64,000 bases of DNA from Salibacterium aidingense DSM 18341 (GTDB lineage: Bacteria > Bacillota > Bacilli > Bacillales > Marinococcaceae), in NCBI RefSeq assembly GCF_000429685.1, contig NZ_AUCI01000006.1, forward strand, positions 1-64,000. Reading direction: 5' to 3'. The notes below the pieces were generated by a model. That model made no database searches and was not told the DNA's origin. It saw nothing but the letters and a program-made list of their open reading frames with translations. The first letter of the stretch is position 1. Every line of letters starts with the position of its first letter. The translations under genes were made by a program, and so were the position numbers. Positions 17,675-25,256 of the stretch are shown here, one piece after another.

Positions 17675-18484
17675 TTAGGTTAAAGTTTTAATATCCTTTG
17701 TGCCCTTCCTTTTACTGATTCCTTTTACCTGACTGCTCCTTTTCCTGTTTTCATACCGTTTAAGTTCGTTGATTCCTTTTATATAACGGACTCCTTTTAT
17801 ATCCTTGCATCCTTGGAGATCTTTTTTTGATTTTATAACGGAGTTTGGCGGACCGTCCGTGTTATCTCGATTTGTTTCCGATTGAAACGGAATCCCGTGT
17901 TCCTCGACTTGTTCCTTCGTATCTTCTACTTTTTCCTGAACCTGCTCTTTTGCCTCTTCGGTTTGGTTTTTTAGTTTCTCCGACGCCCCTTCGCCGGCTT
18001 GTTTAACCTTTTGAGCAGCTTCTTCCGCATTCTCTTTCGCTTTTTCTTTGACTATCCTTGCTTTCTCAAAAGCATCATAAAATTTCTTTCCGATCAGTGA
18101 GGCTGCCGCGGCGTTTTTGGCTTTTGGCCTATCTTCCGTTTCTTTTTTGACTGTTTCCGCCGCCGTCTCTTTTGCTTCTTCCTTGATTTCCTCTGTTGAG
18201 TTCTTATCCGCGATATTTTCCATCGTTTCTTTTGCCGTTTCCTTGACTGCTTCTTTTGTTACCTCTTTTGCCTGTGCTGCTAAATCCTCTTCCTTGTTTT
18301 CTGTTGATTTGTCCCTGTTCACCGCTTTTGGCAGCAAACCGTTCGTCTTTGCTTTTATTTTTTCTTTGAGATTCCTTTCCTTTTCTCCTCCGGCACTGGA
18401 GGTTGGATATTCCTCATTGGAGTAGTGAAATATTTCTCTCGAATCTTTTAATACATACGTTTTGTCTTTGTATTTTTCTTTCAC
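17675..18484 (-). CDS. GvpQ-like coiled-coil/LEA-like accessory protein
   Basis: 269 residues, nearly all charged and helical. Residues about 70-200 show 11-residue-like LEA patterns (AKEVTKEAVKETAKETMEN; EKAKENAEEAAQKVKQAGE). The C-terminal 60 residues are Lys/Gly-rich (KDLQGCKDIKGVRYIKGIN). It takes the place of gvpQ upstream of the shell gene. GTG start. Role inferred only from position: possibly a vesicle-associated or cytoplasmic protectant. Confidence 0.65.
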   Translation of the reverse strand: MKEKYKDKTYVLKDSREIFHYSNEEYPTSSAGGEKERNLKEKIKAKTNGLLPKAVNRDKSTENKEEDLAAQAKEVTKEAVKETAKETMENIADKNSTEEIKEEAKETAAETVKKETEDRPKAKNAAAASLIGKKFYDAFEKARIVKEKAKENAEEAAQKVKQAGEGASEKLKNQTEEAKEQVQEKVEDTKEQVEEHGIPFQSETNRDNTDGPPNSVIKSKKDLQGCKDIKGVRYIKGINELKRYENRKRSSQVKGISKRKGTKDIKTLT

Positions 18485-18504
18485 GAACTACCACTCTCCA
18501 GGGA

Positions 18505-18870
18505 TTACTGCGCCCTTGGCTGCTTATCGTTATTTTCCGAATGTTCACGCTGGATGGTTGCTCTCTTCACGTTAACCGGCGCTTCCTGCCCCGCCTCCTT
18601 CTGCATTTTCTGTCCTTTCCGTTCTAACCTTTCTCCCGCCGAATTTTTTACGTTCTTCATGATTTCTTGGGTTTTTTTCAGGGGTTCCACTTTCGTCCTA
18701 TACTTCATTTTGTATTTTGGTTTTTGCTTTTCGCTGCCCACGGAGGACGTCTCCTCCCCTGTGGAAGAATTCTTTTTTGCTTTTTGATTAACCAGCAGTG
18801 CTGTGCCGCCTATGACACCTCCTGCTGCCATACAAACATAAGTGATTTTCGCGTTAGTTTTTGTTGTCAT
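18505..18870 (-). CDS. GvpP-like membrane-anchored accessory protein
   Basis: 121 residues. One glycine-rich hydrophobic segment (ITYVCMAAGGVIGGTALLV, residues about 9-27) is followed by a basic hydrophilic tail. This shape fits YtxH/GvpP-type proteins that open Bacillus gas vesicle operons. It is the first gene of the operon as read from the minus strand. No clear promoter could be fixed upstream: GGGTAA lies about 55 bases before it without a well-placed -35. Confidence 0.6.
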   Translation of the reverse strand: MTTKTNAKITYVCMAAGGVIGGTALLVNQKAKKNSSTGEETSSVGSEKQKPKYKMKYRTKVEPLKKTQEIMKNVKNSAGERLERKGQKMQKEAGQEAPVNVKRATIQREHSENNDKQPRAQ

Positions 18871-19104
18871 AATGCTTCACCACCTGTTCCTTTTTCAATA
18901 TATGGGCGCTTTACCCGTAATAAAAAAATAGTATGTCTTAAAAACTCGAGATTTCATAGTTGTTAGCTGAATGAAATATTTGAAATACTTTTTAAGCCTT
19001 TCCCAGTCCAATCTAGGTGGGGCCTGACCCATGGGATGTAAAAAAGGTGTTTATAAATTATTTAGGAATGTAAATACTATTAGTAAGAGAATAGGAGGAA
19101 CGTT

Positions 19105-19284
19105 ATGACAAGCAAGATGGAAGAGATTCAGAGACAAATAGAAAACTTAAGGAAGCAGCTCCACGATATTAGCAAAGATAAATCTCTGACCGATCCGGAG
19201 ATGCTGGAAAAAAGTGCAAAGCTTGATGAGGTATTGAATGAATATGAAAAGCTGCTTGTTAAAAAGTTATACAACAAGGAATAA
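19105..19284 (+). CDS. Spo0E-like aspartyl-phosphate phosphatase
   Basis: 59 residues. The Spo0E family signature appears as SAKLDEVLNEYEKLL, with an N-terminal helix MEEIQRQIENLRKQLHDIS, so a two-helix hairpin that removes phosphate from Spo0A~P and delays sporulation. The SD AGGAGG lies seven bases before the ATG. Monocistronic; a second family member is at 62734-62958. Confidence 0.8.
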   Translation: MTSKMEEIQRQIENLRKQLHDISKDKSLTDPEMLEKSAKLDEVLNEYEKLLVKKLYNKE

Positions 19285-19341
19285 AGCCAGTCCTTCGCTA
19301 TCGGACTGCGTCTTTCTGATCAAGCCCCTATAATCAAACGA

Positions 19342-19370
19342 ACCAGCTGAGAGCAGCTGGTCCTGTTTTT
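19342..19370 (+). terminator. Terminator after the Spo0E-like gene
   Basis: ACCAGCTG AGAG CAGCTGGT stem followed by CCTGTTTTT. It lies between convergent genes; the U-run is only on the plus strand. Confidence 0.65.
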
Positions 19371-19389
19371 GGTGTGGGTTCCTATTAAT

Positions 19390-20676
19390 TTACAGAATAC
19401 CGATAGAAGCCAGGAATATCACCACTATAACGGAAATCACTGGAATGAGTACTGCTACAACGAATAAATCTTTATAACTGTCTTTATGGCTCATTCCTGT
19501 AATGGCAAAGAGAGTAAGAACTGCCCCATTATGAGGAAGGGCATCCAAGCCGCCGGAGGCAAGGGAGGCGATGCGGTGGAAAGCTTCTGGGCTGATGCCG
19601 GTCTCCATCGCAATATCATAATACTTGGAGCCTAGTGCTTCCAGTGCAATACCCATACCGCCGGAGGCGGAACCGGTCGAACCTGCCAAAACGTTGACAG
19701 CAATCGCTTCTGAGATGAGCGGATTGCCCCTGATGCCCATTAATAGTTCTGTCAGCCGCTCGAATCCAGGAACTTCTCTTACCACAGTTCCAAATCCAAC
19801 CGCTGCGCTTGTATTAATGATAGCTACGATAGAGCCGCCGGCCCCATTGTTCATCGATTGAACAAAACGCTTATATTTTGAAAAGTTTAAGACCATAATT
19901 AATAAAATACCTGAAATAAGAGCGATTACAATATCCCAGTTTAAAATATTCAATGTGATCAACACAGTCAGCAGAGGCAGCAGGGACAATACAAATAGAG
20001 GGTCTTTTTCATTCTCCTCTTCTAAAACATTTTTATCTTTAGGCTCCGTGAAAACTTCTCCTTTTTCAGCCATCTTTTTTTCTCTCCACCTTAGGTAGTA
20101 ATAGCCTCCTACAGCCATAATCAGGGCTGCAATGAGTCCCATCACCGGTGCTGCTGCTGCGTCTGTCTGAAAGTACTGCATCGGTATAAGATTTTGGATC
20201 TGCGGGGTACCTGGAATGGCTGTCATGGTAAACGTGAAAGCCCCTAAAGCCACGGTTGCCGGAATAAGCTTTCTACTGATATTGGCTTCCCGGAACAAAG
20301 ATAAAGCCAGGGGATATATAGCAAACACCACGACAAACAAACTGACCCCTCCATACGTTAACACCGCTGCCGATGCCAGTACTCCAAGTACCGCCCGTTT
20401 GGTCCCGATTACTTTTGTCAATGCTGCCGCCACGGATCGGGCCATCCCAGTGTCCTCCATTAATTTTCCAAACACAGCTCCAAGCATGAAAACCGGAAAC
20501 CATTCCTTCGCAAAGTCAACAAAACCACCCATATAAGTATCCCGGTAAGCCTCCAGCAGATCAAGGCCTCCTGACAGGGCTACAACTCCGGCAGCGATCG
20601 GTGCTACCCAGATGATGGACCAGCCCAAATAGGCAAGTACCATTAACACAATAAGACCAAGTATAATCCCAAACAT
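19390..20676 (-). CDS. GntP family permease (likely 3-hydroxybutyrate carrier)
   Basis: 428 residues, about 11-12 membrane segments. GntP-type features include GAVFGKLMEDTGMARSVA and the TAIPGTPQIQNLIPMQYF loop. It is the second gene after a 3-hydroxybutyrate dehydrogenase, with a 21-base gap and its own SD AAGGAGG, so uptake of 3-hydroxybutyrate is the best guess; gluconate or another short hydroxy acid remains possible. Confidence 0.8.
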   Translation of the reverse strand: MFGIILGLIVLMVLAYLGWSIIWVAPIAAGVVALSGGLDLLEAYRDTYMGGFVDFAKEWFPVFMLGAVFGKLMEDTGMARSVAAALTKVIGTKRAVLGVLASAAVLTYGGVSLFVVVFAIYPLALSLFREANISRKLIPATVALGAFTFTMTAIPGTPQIQNLIPMQYFQTDAAAAPVMGLIAALIMAVGGYYYLRWREKKMAEKGEVFTEPKDKNVLEEENEKDPLFVLSLLPLLTVLITLNILNWDIVIALISGILLIMVLNFSKYKRFVQSMNNGAGGSIVAIINTSAAVGFGTVVREVPGFERLTELLMGIRGNPLISEAIAVNVLAGSTGSASGGMGIALEALGSKYYDIAMETGISPEAFHRIASLASGGLDALPHNGAVLTLFAITGMSHKDSYKDLFVVAVLIPVISVIVVIFLASIGIL

Positions 20677-20697
20677 TCCTTTTCCTCCTTTTCATTT

Positions 20698-21471
20698 TTA
20701 CTGAGCGGTATAGCCGCCATCCATGACAACAGGCTGCCCCGTAACACTGCGGGCTTTATCACTTGCTAAAAATATCGCATAATCAGCCACTTCCTGAACC
20801 GTCAGCAGCCGTTTTTGCGGGACGAGGGAATAGATTACATCTTCCAGCACTTTTTCCATCGTGACACCTCGATTGTCAGCCAAATCCTGTAATTGATTGC
20901 GGACAAGCGGTGTATCGACATATCCCGGACAGAGCGCATTAACTGTAATTCCATGTTCTGCTCCCTCCAATGCTGACACCTTCGTCAGTCCGATGACCCC
21001 ATGCTTTGCACTGTTATACCCGGCTTTTCCGGCAAACCCAATTAACCCATTAATCGAGGCCATATTAATAATCCGTCCGCTCTTCTGCTTTTTCATCATG
21101 GGAAAGACATGCTTTGTTGCCATAAAAGGAGCTGTAAGCATCACTTTCGTAATAAATTCAAATTTCTCCATGGAAAAGTCTTCTACAGAAGCTACATGTT
21201 GAAGTCCTGCATTATTGATTAACACATCAAGCCTTCCATACAGGCCCGCCGTTTTATCCAGCGCTGCTTTTAAATCTTCTTCTCTGGTCACATCACATAA
21301 CATCCCGAGGCAGTCGCCTCCTTTTTCCGTTACTTCTTCTGCGGCCCCCTTTACCTTTTCATTGATATCCGTGATGACCACTTTTGCTCCCTGCTCCGCG
21401 AACGCTTTCCCTATTTCAAATCCTATTCCGCCGGCGGCTCCCGTGATAAATACAACCTTGTTTGCGACCAT
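20698..21471 (-). CDS. 3-hydroxybutyrate dehydrogenase (SDR family)
   Basis: 257 residues, classical short-chain dehydrogenase. Cofactor motif TGAAGGIG near the N-terminus, NNAG, catalytic Ser in MASINGLIG and YNSAK with the Tyr-x3-Lys pair. The segment GLQHVASVEDF and C-terminal substrate lid match D-3-hydroxybutyrate dehydrogenases, which oxidise it to acetoacetate with NAD. It leads the operon with the GntP permease and is preceded by a sigma-54 promoter, next to the activator gene. Confidence 0.87.
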   Translation of the reverse strand: MVANKVVFITGAAGGIGFEIGKAFAEQGAKVVITDINEKVKGAAEEVTEKGGDCLGMLCDVTREEDLKAALDKTAGLYGRLDVLINNAGLQHVASVEDFSMEKFEFITKVMLTAPFMATKHVFPMMKKQKSGRIINMASINGLIGFAGKAGYNSAKHGVIGLTKVSALEGAEHGITVNALCPGYVDTPLVRNQLQDLADNRGVTMEKVLEDVIYSLVPQKRLLTVQEVADYAIFLASDKARSVTGQPVVMDGGYTAQ

Positions 21472-21520
21472 CTTTGTACCGCTCCCTTTCCTGCATTGGT
21501 TTGATTCATCTATTTACATT

Positions 21521-21537
21521 TGCAACATTCATGCCAA
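21521..21537 (-). promoter_or_regulatory. Sigma-54 (SigL) -24/-12 promoter
   Basis: On the minus strand TTGGCATGAATGTTGCA fits TTGGCAyrN4TTGCw, with GG and GC at the required spacing. It lies about 50 bases before the dehydrogenase start, and the neighbouring gene is a sigma-54 activator. Confidence 0.88.
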
Positions 21538-21579
21538 GTTGAATATCGAGACCTGGCAGGGGGAGGAAAAAAGAGCCAG

Positions 21580-21593
21580 AGAAAGCGCTTCCA
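21580..21593. promoter_or_regulatory. Candidate cre site (CcpA)
   Basis: AGAAAGCGCTTCCA differs from the palindromic CcpA box TGAAAGCGCTTNCA at one outer position. It is upstream of the -24/-12 promoter, within reach of the activator binding region, and could give catabolite repression of hydroxybutyrate use. Confidence 0.5.
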
Positions 21594-21648
21594 ATCATCC
21601 AGAATTTTGGTTGGTAGAAACATCGACAAACGCTCCGCTCCTACAGGC

Positions 21649-21683
21649 AAAAAAGAAACCATTCCAGAATACTGGAATGGTTT
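21649..21683 (-). terminator. Terminator of the sigma-54 activator gene
   Basis: On the minus strand AAACCATTCCAG and CTGGAATGGTTT pair around TATT and run into TCTTTTTT. It closes the activator gene about 20 bases after its stop codon. Confidence 0.85.
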
Positions 21684-21702
21684 TCCGGATTTCCGGAATC
21701 CG

Positions 21703-23061
21703 TTATATATGGTATTTTTTTAATTTTTCATACAGACTGGATTTTCCTATTCCCAGTATCTGCGCGGCTTTTCCTTTGTTTCCGTGCACCTTTTTCAGGG
21801 TACGCTGTAACACTTGCTTTTCGGTGGTTTCCATAATGGTTTTCAGCGTCTGATTCTCCCGGGGAAGATTCAAATCAGGCTGCAGTTGAGCCGGCAGATC
21901 TTCTACATCAATGGCCTCCTTATTCGTCAAGTGGACCGCTGCTTCTATTACATTTTCCAGCTCTCTTACATTTCCCGGCCAATGATACTGTTGAAACACA
22001 TCGTACACAGCAGGAGAACATTCAACGATCCGTTTCCCCGTTCGTTTTGTTATTTTTTCCAGCAGGTATTTTGTCAAAAGACGCAGATCCTCCGGGCGCT
22101 TTCGTAAAGGAGGAATATCGATTTGTACGACGTTTATCCGGTAAAACAAATCCTCCCTGAATGTCTGCTCTTCTATCTGTTCTTCCAGGGGTTGATTGGT
22201 CGCTGCAATAAGACGCACGTCAACTTTTTGTGGTTCTACAGCTCCAAGCGCTTCCACCTCCCCCTCGTGAAGGACACGCAGTATTTTCACCTGGGCATGA
22301 AGAGGCATATCGCCGATTTCATCCAGAAACAGGGTCCCTCCATTAGCGAGCTGGAATTTTCCAGGTTTTCCTCCTTTTTTGGCGCCGGTAAAAGCCCCTT
22401 CATGGTATCCAAACAATTCCGATTCTATAAGATGCTCTGGAATTGCTGCGCAATTCACCTTGACAAATGGTTTGGTGTTCCTCTCACTCAAATGATGTAT
22501 GCTGTGGGCAAACAGTTCTTTGCCGGTCCCGCTTTCGCCCCGCAGTAAAATGGATACATCCCCCGGAGCGACCTTCTTTATTTTATTTTTTAACGACAGC
22601 ATCTCCGTAGAGCTGCTGATAATATCATGAAGCGAATACAAAGTTTTATTGTTGGCAGAACGACGTTGGGTTTCCATTTCGAGAAATAACTCCCGGATGT
22701 GACTGTTTAATTCCTGCCATTCCCCTGTATCCCGGAATAATACCATTCCAAGGGCGCCGACTACCATGCCCTCTGATCGAAGGGGAATACGGTGGGCAAT
22801 CATATAATTACCACGGATAAACTGTAAATCGGCAATTTCTTCCCTTCCTGTCTCCACCACAATATGCATTCGGCTGTTTTCAATTACCTCCGTTACATGC
22901 CTGCCTTTCACCTGTTCTTTATCGACTTGCAGAAAGTTGCAATAGCTGTCATTCATATAAGAGACCAGACCGTGACGATCGACCACTACGATACAGTGGT
23001 TTACGTTACCGAAAATCGTATCCAGAGTACCGTCCTGATAATTCTCTAAAATCTGCAACAT
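21703..23061 (-). CDS. Sigma-54-dependent activator (PAS-AAA+-Fis)
   Basis: 452 residues. A PAS domain (about 1-110) is followed by the AAA+ domain: Walker A GESGTGKE, the sigma-54 contact loop GAFTGAKKGG, Walker B LFLDEIGDM and the R-finger region. The C-terminal 40 residues form a Fis-type helix-turn-helix (GNKGKAAQILGIGKSSLYEK). It most likely senses a ligand through PAS and switches on the adjacent dehydrogenase-permease operon from its -24/-12 promoter. SD AGGGAGG. Confidence 0.92.
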   Translation of the reverse strand: MLQILENYQDGTLDTIFGNVNHCIVVVDRHGLVSYMNDSYCNFLQVDKEQVKGRHVTEVIENSRMHIVVETGREEIADLQFIRGNYMIAHRIPLRSEGMVVGALGMVLFRDTGEWQELNSHIRELFLEMETQRRSANNKTLYSLHDIISSSTEMLSLKNKIKKVAPGDVSILLRGESGTGKELFAHSIHHLSERNTKPFVKVNCAAIPEHLIESELFGYHEGAFTGAKKGGKPGKFQLANGGTLFLDEIGDMPLHAQVKILRVLHEGEVEALGAVEPQKVDVRLIAATNQPLEEQIEEQTFREDLFYRINVVQIDIPPLRKRPEDLRLLTKYLLEKITKRTGKRIVECSPAVYDVFQQYHWPGNVRELENVIEAAVHLTNKEAIDVEDLPAQLQPDLNLPRENQTLKTIMETTEKQVLQRTLKKVHGNKGKAAQILGIGKSSLYEKLKKYHI

Positions 23062-23174
23062 CCAAATCCTCCCTGCTGCTACAACAGTTTATCCCTATTT
23101 TATCATGTCAGCGCTTTCTTATAATCATTATGCCGGAAGGAACGGGAAAATCAGTGGATGTTCGGAGAGGGGCT

Positions 23175-23244
23175 GGGACAAACCATTACAGGAAAAGAAA
23201 TACCCGAACGATTCTTCGATGAGCCGTTCGGGTATTTTGTGTCC
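23175..23244. repeat. Dispersed CCGAACG hairpin, copy 3
   Basis: AAATACCCGAACG pairs with CGTTCGGGTATTT; GGGACA and TGTCC flank it. Compensating changes relative to copy 2 (ATCC to ACCC and GGAT to GGGT) keep the stem. Located between the sigma-54 activator and the 604-residue membrane protein gene. Confidence 0.8.
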
Positions 23245-23287
23245 GTCATTTTAACACTTTTTCCTTTTGTCCCCGACTTCTTTCTCC

Positions 23288-25102
23288 TTATCCATCTGTC
23301 TGGTCCCCCTGGGGGCCGGAAGAATCCGTCTGTGTTTCTTCTCCTGTATTTTCTTCAATTTCAAACTCTTCCACTCCGCCAAATTCTTCTTCGACGGTGA
23401 GGTTGGTGTACTCGATCACATTAAGCACATTTTCTTCTGTGTCCACTACCTGGGCCTCTATTTTATCTCCTTCGCGCAGGAAAACCACATCTGCGATCTC
23501 CGACACATCAAACTCAAGCACGCGTGATTCTCCAGAAAGCAGGACTTGAATAACCTGGTCATTCATATCACTCACCCGGTAAACGGTACCTTCCACCGTT
23601 TCTTCTTCAAGCACATCAGTTGGCGTATAATTATCCGCGTCCAATTCGTTGGCCAAAGTCTGCCGGTAACTGCGGAAGGCTTCTTCCCGCGAAGAACCAG
23701 AGGCTATGGTCCCCGTCTCGGCATGTACCATTGCTATTTCTCTCATCAAGCCGTTCTGGTCCACGACCGGAACCACCCATGTGTAATTGTCATAAACAGA
23801 ATATAATACCGGCTGCGTTCCGCTCCACTGCTCCCGCTGAAAGGATTTGTTGACTACTTCACGGGCACCGCCAGCATTTAACAGCCCAGAAGAGCCAGTG
23901 TAATAGGTTGCCTCGCCGGTCTGTGCATTTACCATCGTGAATCCAACCATTGTGTTGGAATCCTGATTCGGACGCATATGGTCCACCATCCAATACATAT
24001 CATGGTCCGGGCCCAGCACTCCAATCATTTCTTCATCGCTGGTCGGTTCATGAACCCCTTCCTTGGCAAAAATTGAATTTAGAAAACCATTGCTGTATTT
24101 CCCAAACCATTCCGCATAATTAAGGGCCAGGCGGTAATCAATGGCATTATCTACAAACTCCGGCTGTTCCCCTAACTCATGTTGCTCCATCTCCCCTGTT
24201 TCTGCATCAATGAGGATAACGCCGTCTGCATCCGGCCCGGAACGGTAATGATCATAATGGGCGTAAGAATACGCATAATACGGCTTCCCTTCGTCATTCG
24301 GTTCAAAGGAGGCCCCCATCAGTACAATATCTTCGTAGCTCTGCCGAACATGACGTTCCAGATTATCTTCCAGAAAACCGCTCGGCAGATATTTCATATT
24401 GTAATCATCTACAAGCTGAGCTTCCGCATTCGGATCTTCAGCGCTCACCATAATATATCCCGGGACGCTGTCCGCCCGCCACCATCTCCATACGCTGGCA
24501 TACTCAATCGGCGTTACCCAAAACAATTCATCCTCTATTTTCTGTATACTCGATTCGCCCATTTCATAGAAAGAATAATTATCAATGTTCCCGAATACGA
24601 TTTCTGATTTATACCGTGCATACGTATAAGGGACAGAACGTACTGATTCTTCCGTTACCGATTCAATCTGATCTGTACTGGTTTCTATGTCCCCCATTTC
24701 TGCCAGCTCTTTTGTAACTGTGAACGGATAGACGAAGTTCAGAAATAAAAGGACCATCAAAAATAAAAGGCCCACTCCGCTTTGAACCCCAACGATGGTT
24801 CGTTTGGACTTTTCTTTCCTTTTTTCTTTCATTTCGTCTCCATCGTCTTTTCGGGCGGAGGCATGAAATAAGCCGGAAAGAATCAAATTGCCGGCTATGA
24901 TAAAGCCGAACGTATTCATTAATCCAGTCAGAGAGATATCAATTAAAAGAAAATAAATGATCCCAAAACTGAGTATCAGACCAATCAGATACCGGCCGGC
25001 TTGAGCAGCCAAAAAGGGTTTTCCGCGGCGTAGTCCCTGTATCCAGACGAAGGGATTTAACTCTATACACGCCAGTGCCATGATAAATATCCAACTAAAC
25101 AT
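23288..25102 (-). CDS. Unrecognised membrane-anchored protein (604 aa)
   Basis: The N-terminal 150 residues contain about four hydrophobic segments (including FIMALACIELNPFVWI and GVGLLFLMVLLFLNFVYPF) with a charged cytoplasmic loop DDGDEMKEKRKEKSKR. The remaining 450 residues are acidic and extracellular, with two repeated passages ending in AETGEM and AQTGEATYY that resemble PepSY-like or propeptide modules. The C-terminus is Glu/Gly/Asp-rich and disordered. Low pI fits a halophile. No family assigned; it is monocistronic between two repeat-containing gaps. Confidence 0.8.
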   Translation of the reverse strand: MFSWIFIMALACIELNPFVWIQGLRRGKPFLAAQAGRYLIGLILSFGIIYFLLIDISLTGLMNTFGFIIAGNLILSGLFHASARKDDGDEMKEKRKEKSKRTIVGVQSGVGLLFLMVLLFLNFVYPFTVTKELAEMGDIETSTDQIESVTEESVRSVPYTYARYKSEIVFGNIDNYSFYEMGESSIQKIEDELFWVTPIEYASVWRWWRADSVPGYIMVSAEDPNAEAQLVDDYNMKYLPSGFLEDNLERHVRQSYEDIVLMGASFEPNDEGKPYYAYSYAHYDHYRSGPDADGVILIDAETGEMEQHELGEQPEFVDNAIDYRLALNYAEWFGKYSNGFLNSIFAKEGVHEPTSDEEMIGVLGPDHDMYWMVDHMRPNQDSNTMVGFTMVNAQTGEATYYTGSSGLLNAGGAREVVNKSFQREQWSGTQPVLYSVYDNYTWVVPVVDQNGLMREIAMVHAETGTIASGSSREEAFRSYRQTLANELDADNYTPTDVLEEETVEGTVYRVSDMNDQVIQVLLSGESRVLEFDVSEIADVVFLREGDKIEAQVVDTEENVLNVIEYTNLTVEEEFGGVEEFEIEENTGEETQTDSSGPQGDQTDG

Positions 25103-25214
25103 AACTTGTCTCCCCTTGTTGTTATTTGCGTGCTTTCAGAAATATACGAAACGCCCTCTGCTATGTTTCACTTTAAAAAAGATATCTCTCCCTATAAAAG
25201 GAACGTTTTGTCAT

Positions 25215-25246
25215 AAAAAAGGAGCTGCACCCTTTTGATACAGCTC
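25215..25246 (-). terminator. Terminator of the BCCT carrier gene
   Basis: On the minus strand GAGCTG and CAGCTC pair across a 13-base loop and lead into CCTTTTTT, about 10 bases after the stop codon. Confidence 0.75.
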
Positions 25247-25256
25247 TCGGAATTTC

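Noticed and set aside
18871-19104. SigB promoter for the gas vesicle operon
   Set aside because: GGGTAA is present but no GTTTAA-like -35 lies at 12-15 bases.
22123-22548. Long plus-strand open frame inside the sigma-54 activator gene
   Set aside because: Shadow of the strongly supported minus-strand gene.
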